In this document: in pieces, positions 16,800 through 25,879 of the stretch
How the letters are laid out: every line of letters begins with the position of its first letter
Position numbering within the stretch: position 1 is the stretch's first letter
NCBI GenBank assembly: GCA_945902805.1
Contig: CAMDMZ010000026.1
Span: forward strand, 1-60,333
Direction of reading: 5' to 3'
DNA length: 60,333 nucleotides
Origin: Propionivibrio dicarboxylicus
GTDB taxonomy: Bacteria; Pseudomonadota; Gammaproteobacteria; Burkholderiales; Rhodocyclaceae
The notes under the pieces: generated by a model
Databases searched by the model: none
Told to the model about the DNA's origin: nothing
Seen by the model: only the letters and a program-made list of their open reading frames with translations
Translations under genes and position numbers: made by a program

Positions 16800-17588
16800 A
16801 TGGTCAGTGTGACTGCATCCAGTTTGCAAAGCGTGGGCAGCAGCGAGGCTCGCAGCGTCCAGTTGCTCGCTCGTCGCGAGCAGAGCGACGCGACACTGAA
16901 GCGCAGTTCCACGGCTGCCACCGCGAATGCGGCAGCAAATCCCGATACGGTTGATCGCACACGCGGAACCGGGACAGGTGGAGTTAGTTCGGATCGCATC
17001 GGTTTTAGCCGCGAACTGACGTCGGAACAACGCAAGCTGGTGGAACGGTTGCGCCAGATCGACGCCCAAGTGCGTGAACATGAGGCGGCGCATCTGCGTA
17101 ATGGCAGTGGTGTGGTCACCAGTGGCGCCAGTTTTTCCTACACCTACGGTCCCGACGGCAAGACCTATGCGGTGGGTGGTGAAGTGGGAATTGATACCTC
17201 GCCCGAACGGCAGCCGGAAGCGAATATCGATAAAGGCCGCGCGATTCAGACGACGGCTTTGGCGCCGCGCGACCCCAGTCCGCAGGACTTCCGCGTCGCC
17301 TCGGTGGGTGGGCAATTGGAATCTCGCGGCCGCAGCGATCTGGCGGAACAAGTGGCCTTGGAGCGTACTGAATCCGCCGTCAAAAGCCGTACGCAACGGG
17401 AAAGTCAGCAGCAGGAGCGTACGGGTCGTACTGACGCCGCCGCAGTTCAGGCACAGCGTACGGGTGAGGCGCAGAACATCGAGATGCGACCTCCTACAAC
17501 CGACAATGTTATCGGCCGGCAACGCGTGGCCAGTGCCTATCAAACCGTACCGCGTGAAGTGGCGAGCCGAGTCAGTCTGTTCGCCTGA
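16800..17588 (+). CDS. SprA-related putative metalloprotease
   Basis: This 262-residue protein belongs to the SprA-related / CJM1_0395 family of putative metalloproteases. The conserved block is present: REHEAAHLRNG supplies an HExxH-like metal site, followed by SGASFSYTYGPDGKTYAVGG and a short VGIDTSPE segment. The N-terminal third is Ser/Thr/Ala-rich and probably disordered, and the C-terminal third is Gln/Arg-rich. There is no signal peptide. GGAGG precedes the ATG by six bases. Protease activity is inferred from the motif only. It is convergent with the GntR gene, 3 bases apart. Confidence 0.8.
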   Translation: MVSVTASSLQSVGSSEARSVQLLARREQSDATLKRSSTAATANAAANPDTVDRTRGTGTGGVSSDRIGFSRELTSEQRKLVERLRQIDAQVREHEAAHLRNGSGVVTSGASFSYTYGPDGKTYAVGGEVGIDTSPERQPEANIDKGRAIQTTALAPRDPSPQDFRVASVGGQLESRGRSDLAEQVALERTESAVKSRTQRESQQQERTGRTDAAAVQAQRTGEAQNIEMRPPTTDNVIGRQRVASAYQTVPREVASRVSLFA

Positions 17589-17591
17589 TTT

Positions 17592-18263
17592 CTACTGCCC
17601 CGTTTGTAGCTTTGCCACGGCCTGACGACCGGAAAGCAGGTGGTCGTGCATGCGTCGTCCGGCCAGAGTTGAATCCCCGGTGCGCATCGCCTCCATGATC
17701 GCGCGATGCTCGGCTAGGGAATCCACGATGCGACCCGCCAGCCGCAAGGAGTCGCGGCGGGTAAGCTTGATCAACTTGCGCGCATCTTCGATCAACTGCG
17801 CGAGATAGCGGTTGCCGGCGATTTCCTGCAAGGCCGAATGGAAACGTTGATTGGCGTCGAAAAAGCGGTCGGTGTTGTTGGTCGCGGCATGGCGTTCCAG
17901 CTCGTCGTGAATCGCTTGCAGACGTGAAAAGTCGGTGCTGGCGAGACGGCGGGTAGCCTCTTCGGCCACCTTGGCTTCAAGCACGGCCATCACCGGAAAC
18001 ACCTCGTCGAGGTCCTGTTCGGAGACTTCGGCCACGTAACAACCACGCCTCGGCTTGAGCGTTACCAGTCCTTCTGCCGCCAGAACTTTCAGGGCTTCAC
18101 GCAGCGGCGTGCGGCTAATTCCATACTCGAGAGCGAGTGCTTGCTCATCGACCCAGGCACCTGGCTTCAGCTCATGGGCAAAAATTCTGGCGCGCAAACG
18201 TTCGGCCACCTGAACGTAAAGTGCAGGGGCGGCGAGTGGAATGGCAGACTGTCTTGCATTCAT
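17592..18263 (-). CDS. GntR-family (FCD) transcriptional regulator
   Basis: The product has 223 residues from the ATG at 18263, with an N-terminal winged helix-turn-helix (LEYGISRTPLREALKVLAAE, then GLVTLKPRRGCYVAE) and a C-terminal FCD ligand domain (residues about 85-215). It is divergent from the methylmalonyl-CoA mutase gene and its start lies within a 22-bp palindrome, so it very likely controls itself and the propionyl-CoA genes. The effector is probably an organic acid or acyl-CoA of that pathway; this is inferred from context. A copy of the dispersed repeat (17927-17951) is read as RRLASTDF in a helix-connecting loop. Confidence 0.88.
   Translation of the reverse strand: MNARQSAIPLAAPALYVQVAERLRARIFAHELKPGAWVDEQALALEYGISRTPLREALKVLAAEGLVTLKPRRGCYVAEVSEQDLDEVFPVMAVLEAKVAEEATRRLASTDFSRLQAIHDELERHAATNNTDRFFDANQRFHSALQEIAGNRYLAQLIEDARKLIKLTRRDSLRLAGRIVDSLAEHRAIMEAMRTGDSTLAGRRMHDHLLSGRQAVAKLQTGQ
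17927..17951 (+). repeat. 25-bp dispersed repeat, copy 6 (inside gntR)
   Basis: This is a full-length copy with T at the central variable position and A in the later one. The host gene on the opposite strand reads it as RRLASTDF, a different frame from the PAPTF reading in sco and dsbD. Confidence 0.85.
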
Positions 18264-18276
18264 AATTATGGATGCA
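18255..18276. promoter_or_regulatory. 22-bp palindromic operator candidate at the gntR start
   Basis: The half-sites TGCATTCATAA and TTATGGATGCA are complementary except for one position, giving a near-perfect 22-bp dyad around an AATT centre. It covers the gntR start codon and lies 67 bases upstream of the mutase start. It is the only such dyad I see in the divergent region and is the natural operator for the FCD regulator. Confidence 0.6.
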
Positions 18277-18342
18277 GTATTATTCCGCAGTTCGCGCTTG
18301 TCAAGCGCATGAGGCATCGGCCTCTCTCGAAAGGGCATCACC

Positions 18343-20505
18343 ATGAGCAAACCCGAAGTGACGATTCCTTCCCTTGAAACCTGGGCCAAGGCTGCCGCCA
18401 AGTCGGCTCCCGGCAATGATGTTGGCAAGCTCGATTGGGTAACGCCAGAGGGGCTCACGGTCAAGCCGCTTTACACCAAAGCCGATGTCGAGAATCTGCC
18501 CTACGCGGACACGCTGCCGGGCTTTGCACCCTACGTGCGCGGCCCGCAGGCCACCATGTACGCGGTGCGGCCATGGACGATTCGCCAGTACGCCGGCTTC
18601 TCAACCGCTGAAGCGTCGAATGCCTTTTATCGCAAGGCGCTTGCCGCTGGCGGCCAGGGTGTGTCCGTGGCCTTCGACCTGGCCACGCATCGCGGATACG
18701 ATTCGGATCATCCGCGTGTGACGGGTGACGTCGGCAAGGCCGGCGTGGCGATTGATTCGGTTGAGGACATGAAGATTCTGTTCGACAGCATCCCGCTGGA
18801 CAAGATCTCGGTGTCGATGACCATGAACGGCGCGGTGCTGCCAATTCTCGCGGGTTACGTGGTGGCCGCCGAGGAGCAGGGTGTTTCGCAGGACAAGTTG
18901 AGCGGCACCATCCAGAACGATATCCTCAAGGAGTTCATGGTCCGCAACACCTACATCTACCCGCCAGAGCCGTCGATGCGCATCATCGCCGACATCATCG
19001 GCTACACGGCAAAGAATATGCCGAAGTTCAACTCGATCTCGATTTCCGGCTACCACATGCAGGAAGCCGGGGCGACGCAGGCACTGGAGCTGGCCTTTAC
19101 GCTGGCCGACGGCCGCGAGTATGTGAAGACGGCGATTGCCTCGGGCATGGACGTGGATGATTTCGCCGGGCGCCTGAGTTTCTTCTGGGCCATCGGCATG
19201 AACTTCTATCTGGAAATCGCCAAGATGCGCGCGGCGCGACTGCTCTGGTGGCGGATCATGGACGAATTCAAGCCGAAGAATCCGAAGTCCTCGATGTTGC
19301 GCACCCACTGCCAGACTTCCGGTTGGTCACTGACCGAGCAGGATCCGTACAACAACGTGGTGCGCACCACTATCGAAGCCATGGCGGCGGTGTTTGGTGG
19401 CACGCAGTCGCTGCACACCAATTCGCTGGACGAAGCCATCGCGCTGCCGACCGAGTTCTCTTCGCGCATCGCCCGCAACACGCAGCTCATCATTCAGGAA
19501 GAGACGCACATCACCAACGTGATCGATCCGTGGGCCGGCAGCTACATGATGGAAAAGCTGACCCAGGACATCGCCGACGAAGCTTGGCGGATCATCGAGG
19601 ACGTCGACAAGATGGGAGGCATGACCCAGGCCGTGCAAAGTGGCTGGGCCAAACTGCAGATCGAGACCTGTGCCGCCGAAAAACAGGCGCGCATCGATTC
19701 CGGCAAAGATGTGATCGTCGGCGTCAATAAATACAAACTGAAGGAAGAGGCGGCGATCGATACGCGGGACGTCGATAACCACGCGGTGCGGGAATCACAA
19801 ATTGCCCGCCTGAAGACCATTCGCGCCAGTCGTGACAGTGCTGCGGTGAAAACCGCGCTCGACGCCCTGACAGCGGCCGCGAAAGATGGCAGCGGCAATC
19901 TGCTCGATCTGGCGATCAAGGCCAGCCGCCTCCGAGCCACGGTCGGCGAGATTTCCGATGCACTGGAAGTCATTTATGGCCGTCATCGGGCCACCAACCA
20001 GACCGTGTCCGGCGTCTATAGCGCCGCCTTCGGAGAAGACGGGACCATGGAGCAGCTACGCGACCAAATCGAAACCTTTGCCGCCGCCGAAGGCCGCCGC
20101 CCTCGCATCATGATTGCCAAAATGGGCCAGGATGGACACGACCGGGGCGCCAAAGTGGTGGCGACAGCGTTCGCCGATCTGGGCTTCGACGTCGACGTCG
20201 GCCCCCTGTTTCAGACGCCCGCCGAAGCGGCGCGACAGGCCATCGAGAACGACGTGCATGCGATTGGCGTGTCGACGCTGGCTGCTGGTCACAAAACGCT
20301 CGTCCCTGAGCTAATCAATGCACTCCGTGAGCAGGGCGCAAACGATATCGTGGTCTTTGTCGGTGGTGTAATCCCGGCCCAGGATTACGATTTCTTACGC
20401 AAGGCGGGAGCGAAGGGAATCTTCGGTCCCGGCACGCCGATTCCGCAATCGGCGCATGAAGTCTTGCGTGCGATCCGTGAGGCGCATTTGCCAGCGAGTG
20501 CCTGA
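18343..20505 (+). CDS. scpA: methylmalonyl-CoA mutase
   Basis: This adenosylcobalamin enzyme isomerises (R)-methylmalonyl-CoA to succinyl-CoA. The 720-residue protein is the single-chain (alpha-type) form: a substrate-binding TIM barrel ([20 protein letters not shown], then [18 protein letters not shown]) and a C-terminal cobalamin domain with [13 protein letters not shown], the DxHxxG motif supplying the cobalt-ligating His. It is first in the propionyl-CoA block, divergent from the GntR regulator. The chaperone gene meaB and the pccBA genes follow on the same strand, interrupted by a toxin-antitoxin pair. No methylmalonyl-CoA epimerase gene is present in the block. Confidence 0.97.
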   Translation: MSKPEVTIPSLETWAKAAAKSAPGNDVGKLDWVTPEGLTVKPLYTKADVENLPYADTLPGFAPYVRGPQATMYAVRPWTIRQYAGFSTAEASNAFYRKALAAGGQGVSVAFDLATHRGYDSDHPRVTGDVGKAGVAIDSVEDMKILFDSIPLDKISVSMTMNGAVLPILAGYVVAAEEQGVSQDKLSGTIQNDILKEFMVRNTYIYPPEPSMRIIADIIGYTAKNMPKFNSISISGYHMQEAGATQALELAFTLADGREYVKTAIASGMDVDDFAGRLSFFWAIGMNFYLEIAKMRAARLLWWRIMDEFKPKNPKSSMLRTHCQTSGWSLTEQDPYNNVVRTTIEAMAAVFGGTQSLHTNSLDEAIALPTEFSSRIARNTQLIIQEETHITNVIDPWAGSYMMEKLTQDIADEAWRIIEDVDKMGGMTQAVQSGWAKLQIETCAAEKQARIDSGKDVIVGVNKYKLKEEAAIDTRDVDNHAVRESQIARLKTIRASRDSAAVKTALDALTAAAKDGSGNLLDLAIKASRLRATVGEISDALEVIYGRHRATNQTVSGVYSAAFGEDGTMEQLRDQIETFAAAEGRRPRIMIAKMGQDGHDRGAKVVATAFADLGFDVDVGPLFQTPAEAARQAIENDVHAIGVSTLAAGHKTLVPELINALREQGANDIVVFVGGVIPAQDYDFLRKAGAKGIFGPGTPIPQSAHEVLRAIREAHLPASA

Positions 20506-20510
20506 GCATA

Positions 20511-20539
20511 TTGCCAAAATCGTATTTCGGTATTACAGT
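20511..20539 (+). promoter_or_regulatory. putative promoter of the PIN toxin-antitoxin pair
   Basis: TTGCCA (20511-20516) and TACAGT (20534-20539) are separated by exactly 17 bases, matching 5/6 and 4/6 of the sigma-70 consensus. The spacer contains GTATT twice (GTATTTCGGTATT), possible half-sites for the ribbon-helix-helix antitoxin. It begins 5 bases after the mutase stop, so the module can be expressed independently of the operon. Confidence 0.5.
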
Positions 20540-20567
20540 ATGACTTTTGTTCATCAGGAGCCGTGCC

Positions 20568-20822
20568 ATGACCCTATCCGTTCGCCTTGATCCTTTACTG
20601 GAAAGTCGCGTCGAGCAGGAGGCGCGGCGCCTAGGTATTACCAAGTCTGAGTTTGTGAAAGATGCCTTGGAGCGTGTGCTTGGGACCAAGAATCCTTTTC
20701 AGCTTTTGCAGCAAGTGCGTAATGCCGCCGATTACGCCGTCGCTGAACCAGCACCCACCGCGTATTCCGAAAGCGTATCGGATAACGTGAAAGCCAAGTT
20801 ACGTGCGAAGCGTTCTGCTTGA
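20568..20822 (+). CDS. ribbon-helix-helix (CopG/Arc-like) antitoxin
   Basis: The 84-residue protein begins MTLSVRLDPLLESRVEQEA, followed by RRLGITKSEFVKDALERVLG, the beta-strand plus two helices of a ribbon-helix-helix DNA-binding fold. The C-terminal half is a flexible toxin-binding region. The ATG at 20568 is chosen for its AGGAG site. The PIN toxin gene starts inside its last 20 bases. It presumably represses the pair and neutralises the toxin. Confidence 0.82.
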   Translation: MTLSVRLDPLLESRVEQEARRLGITKSEFVKDALERVLGTKNPFQLLQQVRNAADYAVAEPAPTAYSESVSDNVKAKLRAKRSA

Positions 20823-21222
20823 TGCCGGGCCGCTGATTGCGGTTTTTTCACCCGGTGATCGCTATCGGGCTCACTATGAGCACGTCATCGGTGAGGCGGC
20901 TAAAGAAGGGCTGCGTTTGATGACGACCTGGCCGTGTATCGTCGAGGCGTCGCACCTGCTCGACCCGCCGCGCAATTTTGAAATGCTGCAATGGATCCAG
21001 CTTCGCGGTGCCGATGTCTATCCGTTCGATGTCAGCCATCTGGACGACATGCTGATCTGGATGCGTCGCTACACCGAACAGGACAAACGCGAGATGGATT
21101 TGGCTGATGCCTCGCTTTATTGGCTGGCGTGCGAGACCGGGGTCACCGAGGTGATGACGACGGATCACAAGGATTTTGAGCGCTACCGCTTGCCTGACGG
21201 GCGTGGGTTTTCGGTCCTGTAA
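20803..21222 (+). CDS. PIN-domain toxin (putative ribonuclease)
   Basis: The 139-residue PIN protein has the acidic active-site residues in VLLDAGPLIAVF (Asp), CIVEASHLL (Glu), MDLADASL (Asp) and TTDHKDFERY (Asp). The start is a GTG at 20803 inside the antitoxin gene, so the two are translationally coupled. VapC-like RNA cleavage is inferred. The pair sits between the mutase and meaB genes, which are normally adjacent or in one operon, and ends 3 bases before meaB, so it is probably cotranscribed with it. Confidence 0.85.
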   Translation: MRSVLLDAGPLIAVFSPGDRYRAHYEHVIGEAAKEGLRLMTTWPCIVEASHLLDPPRNFEMLQWIQLRGADVYPFDVSHLDDMLIWMRRYTEQDKREMDLADASLYWLACETGVTEVMTTDHKDFERYRLPDGRGFSVL

Positions 21223-21225
21223 GCG

Positions 21226-22227
21226 ATGAATGCACCCAATGAATTCGTGACGGATGAGGATCAGGCGTTGGCCACCGCCCTACGCTCGGGGCAACGTCGC
21301 GCGTTGGCTAAAGCCATCACGCTGATTGAATCCACACGTTCCGATCATCAGCAGCGAGCTCAACACTTGATCGAGACACTGTTGCCACACACCGGTAACT
21401 CAATCCGCATCGGCATTTCGGGTGTTCCCGGCGTTGGCAAATCAACCTTCATCGAAGCACTCGGCATCTACCTGATTGAGCGCGGCCACAAACTGGCAGT
21501 GCTCGCCGTCGATCCCTCGTCATCCGTTAGCGGCGGATCTATCCTTGGCGACAAGACGCGGATGGAATTGTTGTCGCAGCGCACCGAAGCGTTTATCCGG
21601 CCTTCGCCCGCGTCAGGCAGTCTGGGTGGTGTGGCGGAAAAGACTCGCGAAGCCCTGTTGCTGTGTGAAGCGGCGGGTTACGACGTGATCATTGTCGAAA
21701 CGGTTGGTGTCGGACAGTCCGAGACTGCCGTGGCGGGCATGACCGATTGTTTCGTCTTGCTACAGTTGCCCAATGCCGGCGACGACTTGCAGGCGATCAA
21801 GAAGGGCATCATGGAACTCGCCGATGTGGTCGTATTCAACAAGGCCGATATCGATCCGACGGCCGCCCAGCTAGCCGCCAACCAGATGCGCGGTGCACTT
21901 GGCATGTTGCGCTCTGCATCGACCGCCTGGCGGCCGCCCGTGCTAACGCTCTCGGCGGTGAAGAAAGATGGCATCGAGTCGTTCTGGGACACGATCGAAA
22001 ACTTTCGCGCGACACTCAGCGCCAGCGGCGACTTCGCCACGCGCCGCCAACATCAGGCGCTGGCCTGGATGTGGCAGCAGATTGACTTTGGCTTGCGCTC
22101 GCGTTTTCGCGAGCATGCCGGCATCAAGGCCGCACTGCCCAATCTTTCCCACGCGGTCGAGGCGGGCAGTGTGACGCCCTCAGTCGCGGCCCAGCGTTTG
22201 CTGGGCATGTTGAACCGGTTTTTCTGA
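21226..22227 (+). CDS. meaB: methylmalonyl-CoA mutase-associated GTPase
   Basis: MeaB is a G3E GTPase that gates cobalamin loading and protects or reactivates methylmalonyl-CoA mutase. The 333-residue protein carries the P-loop GVPGVGKST at about residue 67, the metal/switch segment [19 protein letters not shown], the Walker B-like [13 protein letters not shown], and the base-specificity motif VVFNKADID. Its partner scpA is upstream, separated by the toxin-antitoxin pair. pccB follows 33 bases later with its own strong AGAGGAGG-type ribosome-binding site. Confidence 0.96.
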   Translation: MNAPNEFVTDEDQALATALRSGQRRALAKAITLIESTRSDHQQRAQHLIETLLPHTGNSIRIGISGVPGVGKSTFIEALGIYLIERGHKLAVLAVDPSSSVSGGSILGDKTRMELLSQRTEAFIRPSPASGSLGGVAEKTREALLLCEAAGYDVIIVETVGVGQSETAVAGMTDCFVLLQLPNAGDDLQAIKKGIMELADVVVFNKADIDPTAAQLAANQMRGALGMLRSASTAWRPPVLTLSAVKKDGIESFWDTIENFRATLSASGDFATRRQHQALAWMWQQIDFGLRSRFREHAGIKAALPNLSHAVEAGSVTPSVAAQRLLGMLNRFF

Positions 22228-22260
22228 AGCGAACAACGAATCAAGAGGAGGCACACCAGC

Positions 22261-23793
22261 ATGCATGAAATTATTGACCAGCTAGACGAAAAGCGCCGAC
22301 GGGCGGCGCTCGGCGGCGGACAGAAACGAATCGACAACCAGCATGCCAAAGGCAAGCTCACGGCGCGCGAGCGCATCGAGTTGTTGCTCGATGACGGCAC
22401 TTTCGAAGAGTGGGACATGTTCAAGGAACATCGCTGCGTCGACTTTGGCATGGGTGAAAGCCACATTCCGGGCGATGGCGTGGTGACCGGTTACGGCACG
22501 ATCAATGGGCGCATGGTGTTTGTCTTCTCGCAGGATTTCACCGTGTTTGGCGGCGCGCTCTCGGAAGCTCACGCCGAGAAAATCTGCAAGATCATGGACA
22601 AGGCGATCCAGGTCGGCTGCCCGGTGATCGGCCTTAATGATTCGGGCGGCGCCCGCATTCAGGAAGGTGTGGCGGCACTCGGCGGTTATGCCGACGTCTT
22701 TCAGCGCAACGTGATGGCGAGTGGCGTGGTGCCCCAGATTTCGATGATCATGGGCCCGTGTGCCGGCGGTGCCGTGTATTCACCGGCAATGACCGATTTC
22801 ATCTTCATGGTCAAGGATTCATCCTACATGTTTGTCACCGGTCCGGAAGTCGTGAAGACCGTGACCCACGAAGAGGTGACCGCCGAAGAACTCGGTGGTG
22901 CCGTCACTCACACCAGCAAGTCAGGCGTTGCCGACCTCGCGTTCGAAAATGACGTCGAAGCACTCGTCATGCTGCGCCGCTTCTTCAACTACCTGCCGCT
23001 CAACAACAAGGAAAAGCCGCCGGTGCGGATGACGGACGATCCGGCTGACCGCCTCGATCATTCGCTCGATACTCTAGTGCCGGACAACGCCAACAAGCCC
23101 TACGACATCAAGGAGCTGATCCTCAAGGTGGTCGATGACACCGATTTCTTCGAGATCCAGCCGGATCATGCCAAGAACATCGTCGTCGGCTTCGCTCGTA
23201 TGGAAGGCCAGACTGTCGGCATCGTAGCCAATCAGCCGATGGTGCTGGCCGGTTGCCTCGATATCAAGTCGTCGATCAAGGCCGGCCGCTTCGTGCGCTT
23301 TTGCGATGCCTTCAACATTCCCATCGTCACCTTCGTCGATGTGCCGGGCTTCATGCCCGGCACCGCACAGGAATACGGCGGCATTATCAAGCATGGTGCG
23401 AAGTTGCTCTACGCCTACGCCGAATGCACGGTGCCGAAGATCACCGTGATCACGCGCAAAGCCTACGGCGGTGCGTATGACGTGATGGCATCGAAACATC
23501 TGCGTGGCGATGTGAACTTTGCCTGGCCGTCGGCAGAAATCGCCGTGATGGGACCCAAGGGAGCCGTGGAAATCATCTTCCGTGAAGAGAAGAATGATCC
23601 CGTCAAAGTGAAGGAGCGCGAGGCCGAGTACAAGGCCAAGTTTGCCAATCCGTTCGTGGCGGGCGCCCGTGGTTTTATTGACGACGTCATCATGCCGCAC
23701 GAGACGCGAAAGCGCATCTGCCGTTCGCTGGCCATGCTGCGTGGCAAGAAGATCGAAAACCCGTGGCGCAAGCACGGCAACATTCCGCTTTGA
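22261..23793 (+). CDS. pccB: propionyl-CoA carboxylase beta subunit (carboxyltransferase)
   Basis: PccB transfers the carboxyl group from biotin to propionyl-CoA, forming methylmalonyl-CoA. The 510-residue protein has the two crotonase-like halves of acyl-CoA carboxylases: [20 protein letters not shown], the oxyanion loops [20 protein letters not shown] and [16 protein letters not shown] in the first half, and [18 protein letters not shown] with [11 protein letters not shown] in the second. It is cotranscribed with pccA 19 bases downstream. Confidence 0.95.
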   Translation: MHEIIDQLDEKRRRAALGGGQKRIDNQHAKGKLTARERIELLLDDGTFEEWDMFKEHRCVDFGMGESHIPGDGVVTGYGTINGRMVFVFSQDFTVFGGALSEAHAEKICKIMDKAIQVGCPVIGLNDSGGARIQEGVAALGGYADVFQRNVMASGVVPQISMIMGPCAGGAVYSPAMTDFIFMVKDSSYMFVTGPEVVKTVTHEEVTAEELGGAVTHTSKSGVADLAFENDVEALVMLRRFFNYLPLNNKEKPPVRMTDDPADRLDHSLDTLVPDNANKPYDIKELILKVVDDTDFFEIQPDHAKNIVVGFARMEGQTVGIVANQPMVLAGCLDIKSSIKAGRFVRFCDAFNIPIVTFVDVPGFMPGTAQEYGGIIKHGAKLLYAYAECTVPKITVITRKAYGGAYDVMASKHLRGDVNFAWPSAEIAVMGPKGAVEIIFREEKNDPVKVKEREAEYKAKFANPFVAGARGFIDDVIMPHETRKRICRSLAMLRGKKIENPWRKHGNIPL

Positions 23794-23812
23794 GCGTCGG
23801 GGAGAAAACACC

Positions 23813-25801
23813 ATGTTTACAAAAATTCTGATTGCCAATCGCGGCGAAATCGCCTGCCGCGTCATCAAGACCGCCCGCAAGATGGGCATCGCAACCGTCG
23901 CGGTCTATTCCGAGGCAGACAAGGACGCCATGCACGTAGCCATGGCGGACGAGTCAGTTTGCATCGGACCGCCGCCGTCAAAAGAATCCTATTTGGTGAT
24001 GGACAAAATCATTGCCGCCTGCAAGCAGACCGGCGCCCAGGCCGTGCATCCGGGCTACGGTTTCCTTTCCGAGAACGCCGAGTTCTCGCGTCGTCTGGAA
24101 GAGGAAGGTATTGTCTTCATCGGCCCCAAGCATTACTCGGTGGCCAAGATGGGCGACAAGATCGAGTCGAAGAAATTGGCCATCGCCGCCCAGGTCAACA
24201 CCATTCCCGGCTACAACGACGCCATCGATACACCGGAGCAGGCGGTCGAAATCGCCAAGGGCATCGGCTATCCGGTGATGATCAAGGCGTCAGCCGGCGG
24301 CGGCGGCAAGGGTCTGCGCGTGGCCTTCAACGACCAGGAAGCGCACGAAGGTTTCGCCTCCTGCAAGACCGAAGCCAAGAACGCCTTCGGCGATGATCGC
24401 GTGTTCATCGAGAAGTTCGTCGAAGAGCCGCGCCACATCGAAATCCAGTTGCTCGGCGATGCCCACGGCAACTGCGTGTATCTGCACGAGCGCGAATGCT
24501 CGATCCAGCGTCGGCACCAGAAAGTGATCGAAGAGGCGCCCAGCCCCTTCCTCGACGCGGCGACCCGCAAGGCGATGGGCGAGCAGGCCGTGGCGCTGGC
24601 TAAAGCGGTGAATTACCAGTCCGCCGGTACAGTGGAGTTCGTTGTCGGCGGCAAGGACAAGAGCTTCTACTTCCTGGAAATGAACACGCGTCTGCAGGTC
24701 GAGCATCCGGTTACCGAACTGATTACCGGCCTTGATCTGGTCGAGCAGATGATCCGCGTCGCCGCTGGCGAGAAACTCGCCTTCACCCAGGCCGATCTGA
24801 AGATCAACGGTTGGGCGATGGAGTGCCGCATCAATGCCGAAGACCCGTTCCGTGGTTTCCTGCCCTCGACTGGTCGCTTGGTGAAGTACATTCCACCACC
24901 GGAAATCAATGGTGTTCGTGTTGATACCGGCGTCTATGAAGGCGGCGAGATCTCGATGTTCTACGACTCGATGATCGCCAAACTCATCGTCCATGGCACC
25001 TCCCGCGACCAGGCGATTGCCCGCATGCGTGATGCGTTGAACGAGTTTGTGATCCGTGGTGTGGCATCGAATATCTCCTTCCAGGCCGCGCTGATGCAGC
25101 ATCCACGCTTCGTCTCGGGGGACTTCAACACCGGTCTGATCGCCGAGCAATACCCGAAAGGCTTCAACGCCGCCGATGTGCCGCACGATGAGCCGGCCAT
25201 GCTGGTCGCCGTCGGCGCCGCCATCCATCGTCAGTACCTGGCGCGCAACGCCACCATTACCGGCCAGATGCCCGGACACGAATTCAAGCCGGGCAGCGAG
25301 TTCGATGTGCTGATGGGCAACGAGCGCCATCCAGTGATCGTCGAGCAGGCGGACGGCGGTTGGGATGTGCGCTTTGGCAACACGCAATACGCCTTGCGCT
25401 CCAACTGGCAGTTCGGGCAGAACCTCTACCAGGGCACGCTGAACGGTCAGCCGATCTGCATGCAGGTCGAGCGCCGTGGTTCGGCCTATCGGCTATTCCA
25501 CTGGGGCATGCAGGCCGATGTGCAGGTGATGAGCGAACGTGCCGCGCAGTTGCTCGCGCTGATGCCGATTAAGGCCGCGCCGGACATGAGCAAGTTCCTG
25601 CTTTCACCGATGCCCGGCCTGCTGACGCAGATCGCGGTGACGGTGGGGCAAGAGGTCAAGGCCGGTGAAATCCTGGCCAAGATCGAAGCCATGAAGATGG
25701 AGAATGTGCTCAAGGCGGAACGCGACTGTGTCGTCGAGTCGCTACTGGCCAAGCCGGGCGAAAGCCTGGCCGTGGATCAGGCGATCATTGCCTTCAAGTA
25801 A
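23813..25801 (+). CDS. pccA: propionyl-CoA carboxylase alpha subunit (biotin carboxylase/carrier)
   Basis: PccA carboxylates its own biotin with ATP and bicarbonate and hands the carboxyl to PccB. The 662-residue product runs biotin carboxylase (FTKILIANRGEIACRVI at the N-terminus, ASAGGGGKGLRVA as ATP-binding loop, FLEMNTRLQVEHPVTE as catalytic core), a BT linker domain, and a C-terminal biotinyl domain with the lysine in EAMKMENVLKAE. The ATG at 23813 is preceded by GGGGAG. Alpha subunits of acetyl-CoA or methylcrotonyl-CoA carboxylases are similar, but the neighbouring pccB, mutase and meaB make propionyl-CoA the likely substrate. Confidence 0.94.
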   Translation: MFTKILIANRGEIACRVIKTARKMGIATVAVYSEADKDAMHVAMADESVCIGPPPSKESYLVMDKIIAACKQTGAQAVHPGYGFLSENAEFSRRLEEEGIVFIGPKHYSVAKMGDKIESKKLAIAAQVNTIPGYNDAIDTPEQAVEIAKGIGYPVMIKASAGGGGKGLRVAFNDQEAHEGFASCKTEAKNAFGDDRVFIEKFVEEPRHIEIQLLGDAHGNCVYLHERECSIQRRHQKVIEEAPSPFLDAATRKAMGEQAVALAKAVNYQSAGTVEFVVGGKDKSFYFLEMNTRLQVEHPVTELITGLDLVEQMIRVAAGEKLAFTQADLKINGWAMECRINAEDPFRGFLPSTGRLVKYIPPPEINGVRVDTGVYEGGEISMFYDSMIAKLIVHGTSRDQAIARMRDALNEFVIRGVASNISFQAALMQHPRFVSGDFNTGLIAEQYPKGFNAADVPHDEPAMLVAVGAAIHRQYLARNATITGQMPGHEFKPGSEFDVLMGNERHPVIVEQADGGWDVRFGNTQYALRSNWQFGQNLYQGTLNGQPICMQVERRGSAYRLFHWGMQADVQVMSERAAQLLALMPIKAAPDMSKFLLSPMPGLLTQIAVTVGQEVKAGEILAKIEAMKMENVLKAERDCVVESLLAKPGESLAVDQAIIAFK

Positions 25802-25810
25802 GCATTTGCA

Positions 25811-25835
25811 GAAAGTCGGTGCTGGCGGGACGGCG
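25811..25835 (+). repeat. 25-bp dispersed repeat, copy 7 (intergenic)
   Basis: The copy has GAAAGTCGG instead of AAAAGTCGG and otherwise matches fully (T, then G at the variable sites). It lies 10 bases after the pccA stop, in the 78-base gap between convergent pccA and the hybrid kinase gene. Confidence 0.8.
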
Positions 25836-25879
25836 ATAACACACGCCGTTCCGCTGAATTCAGCCCGCATCTCATCCTG

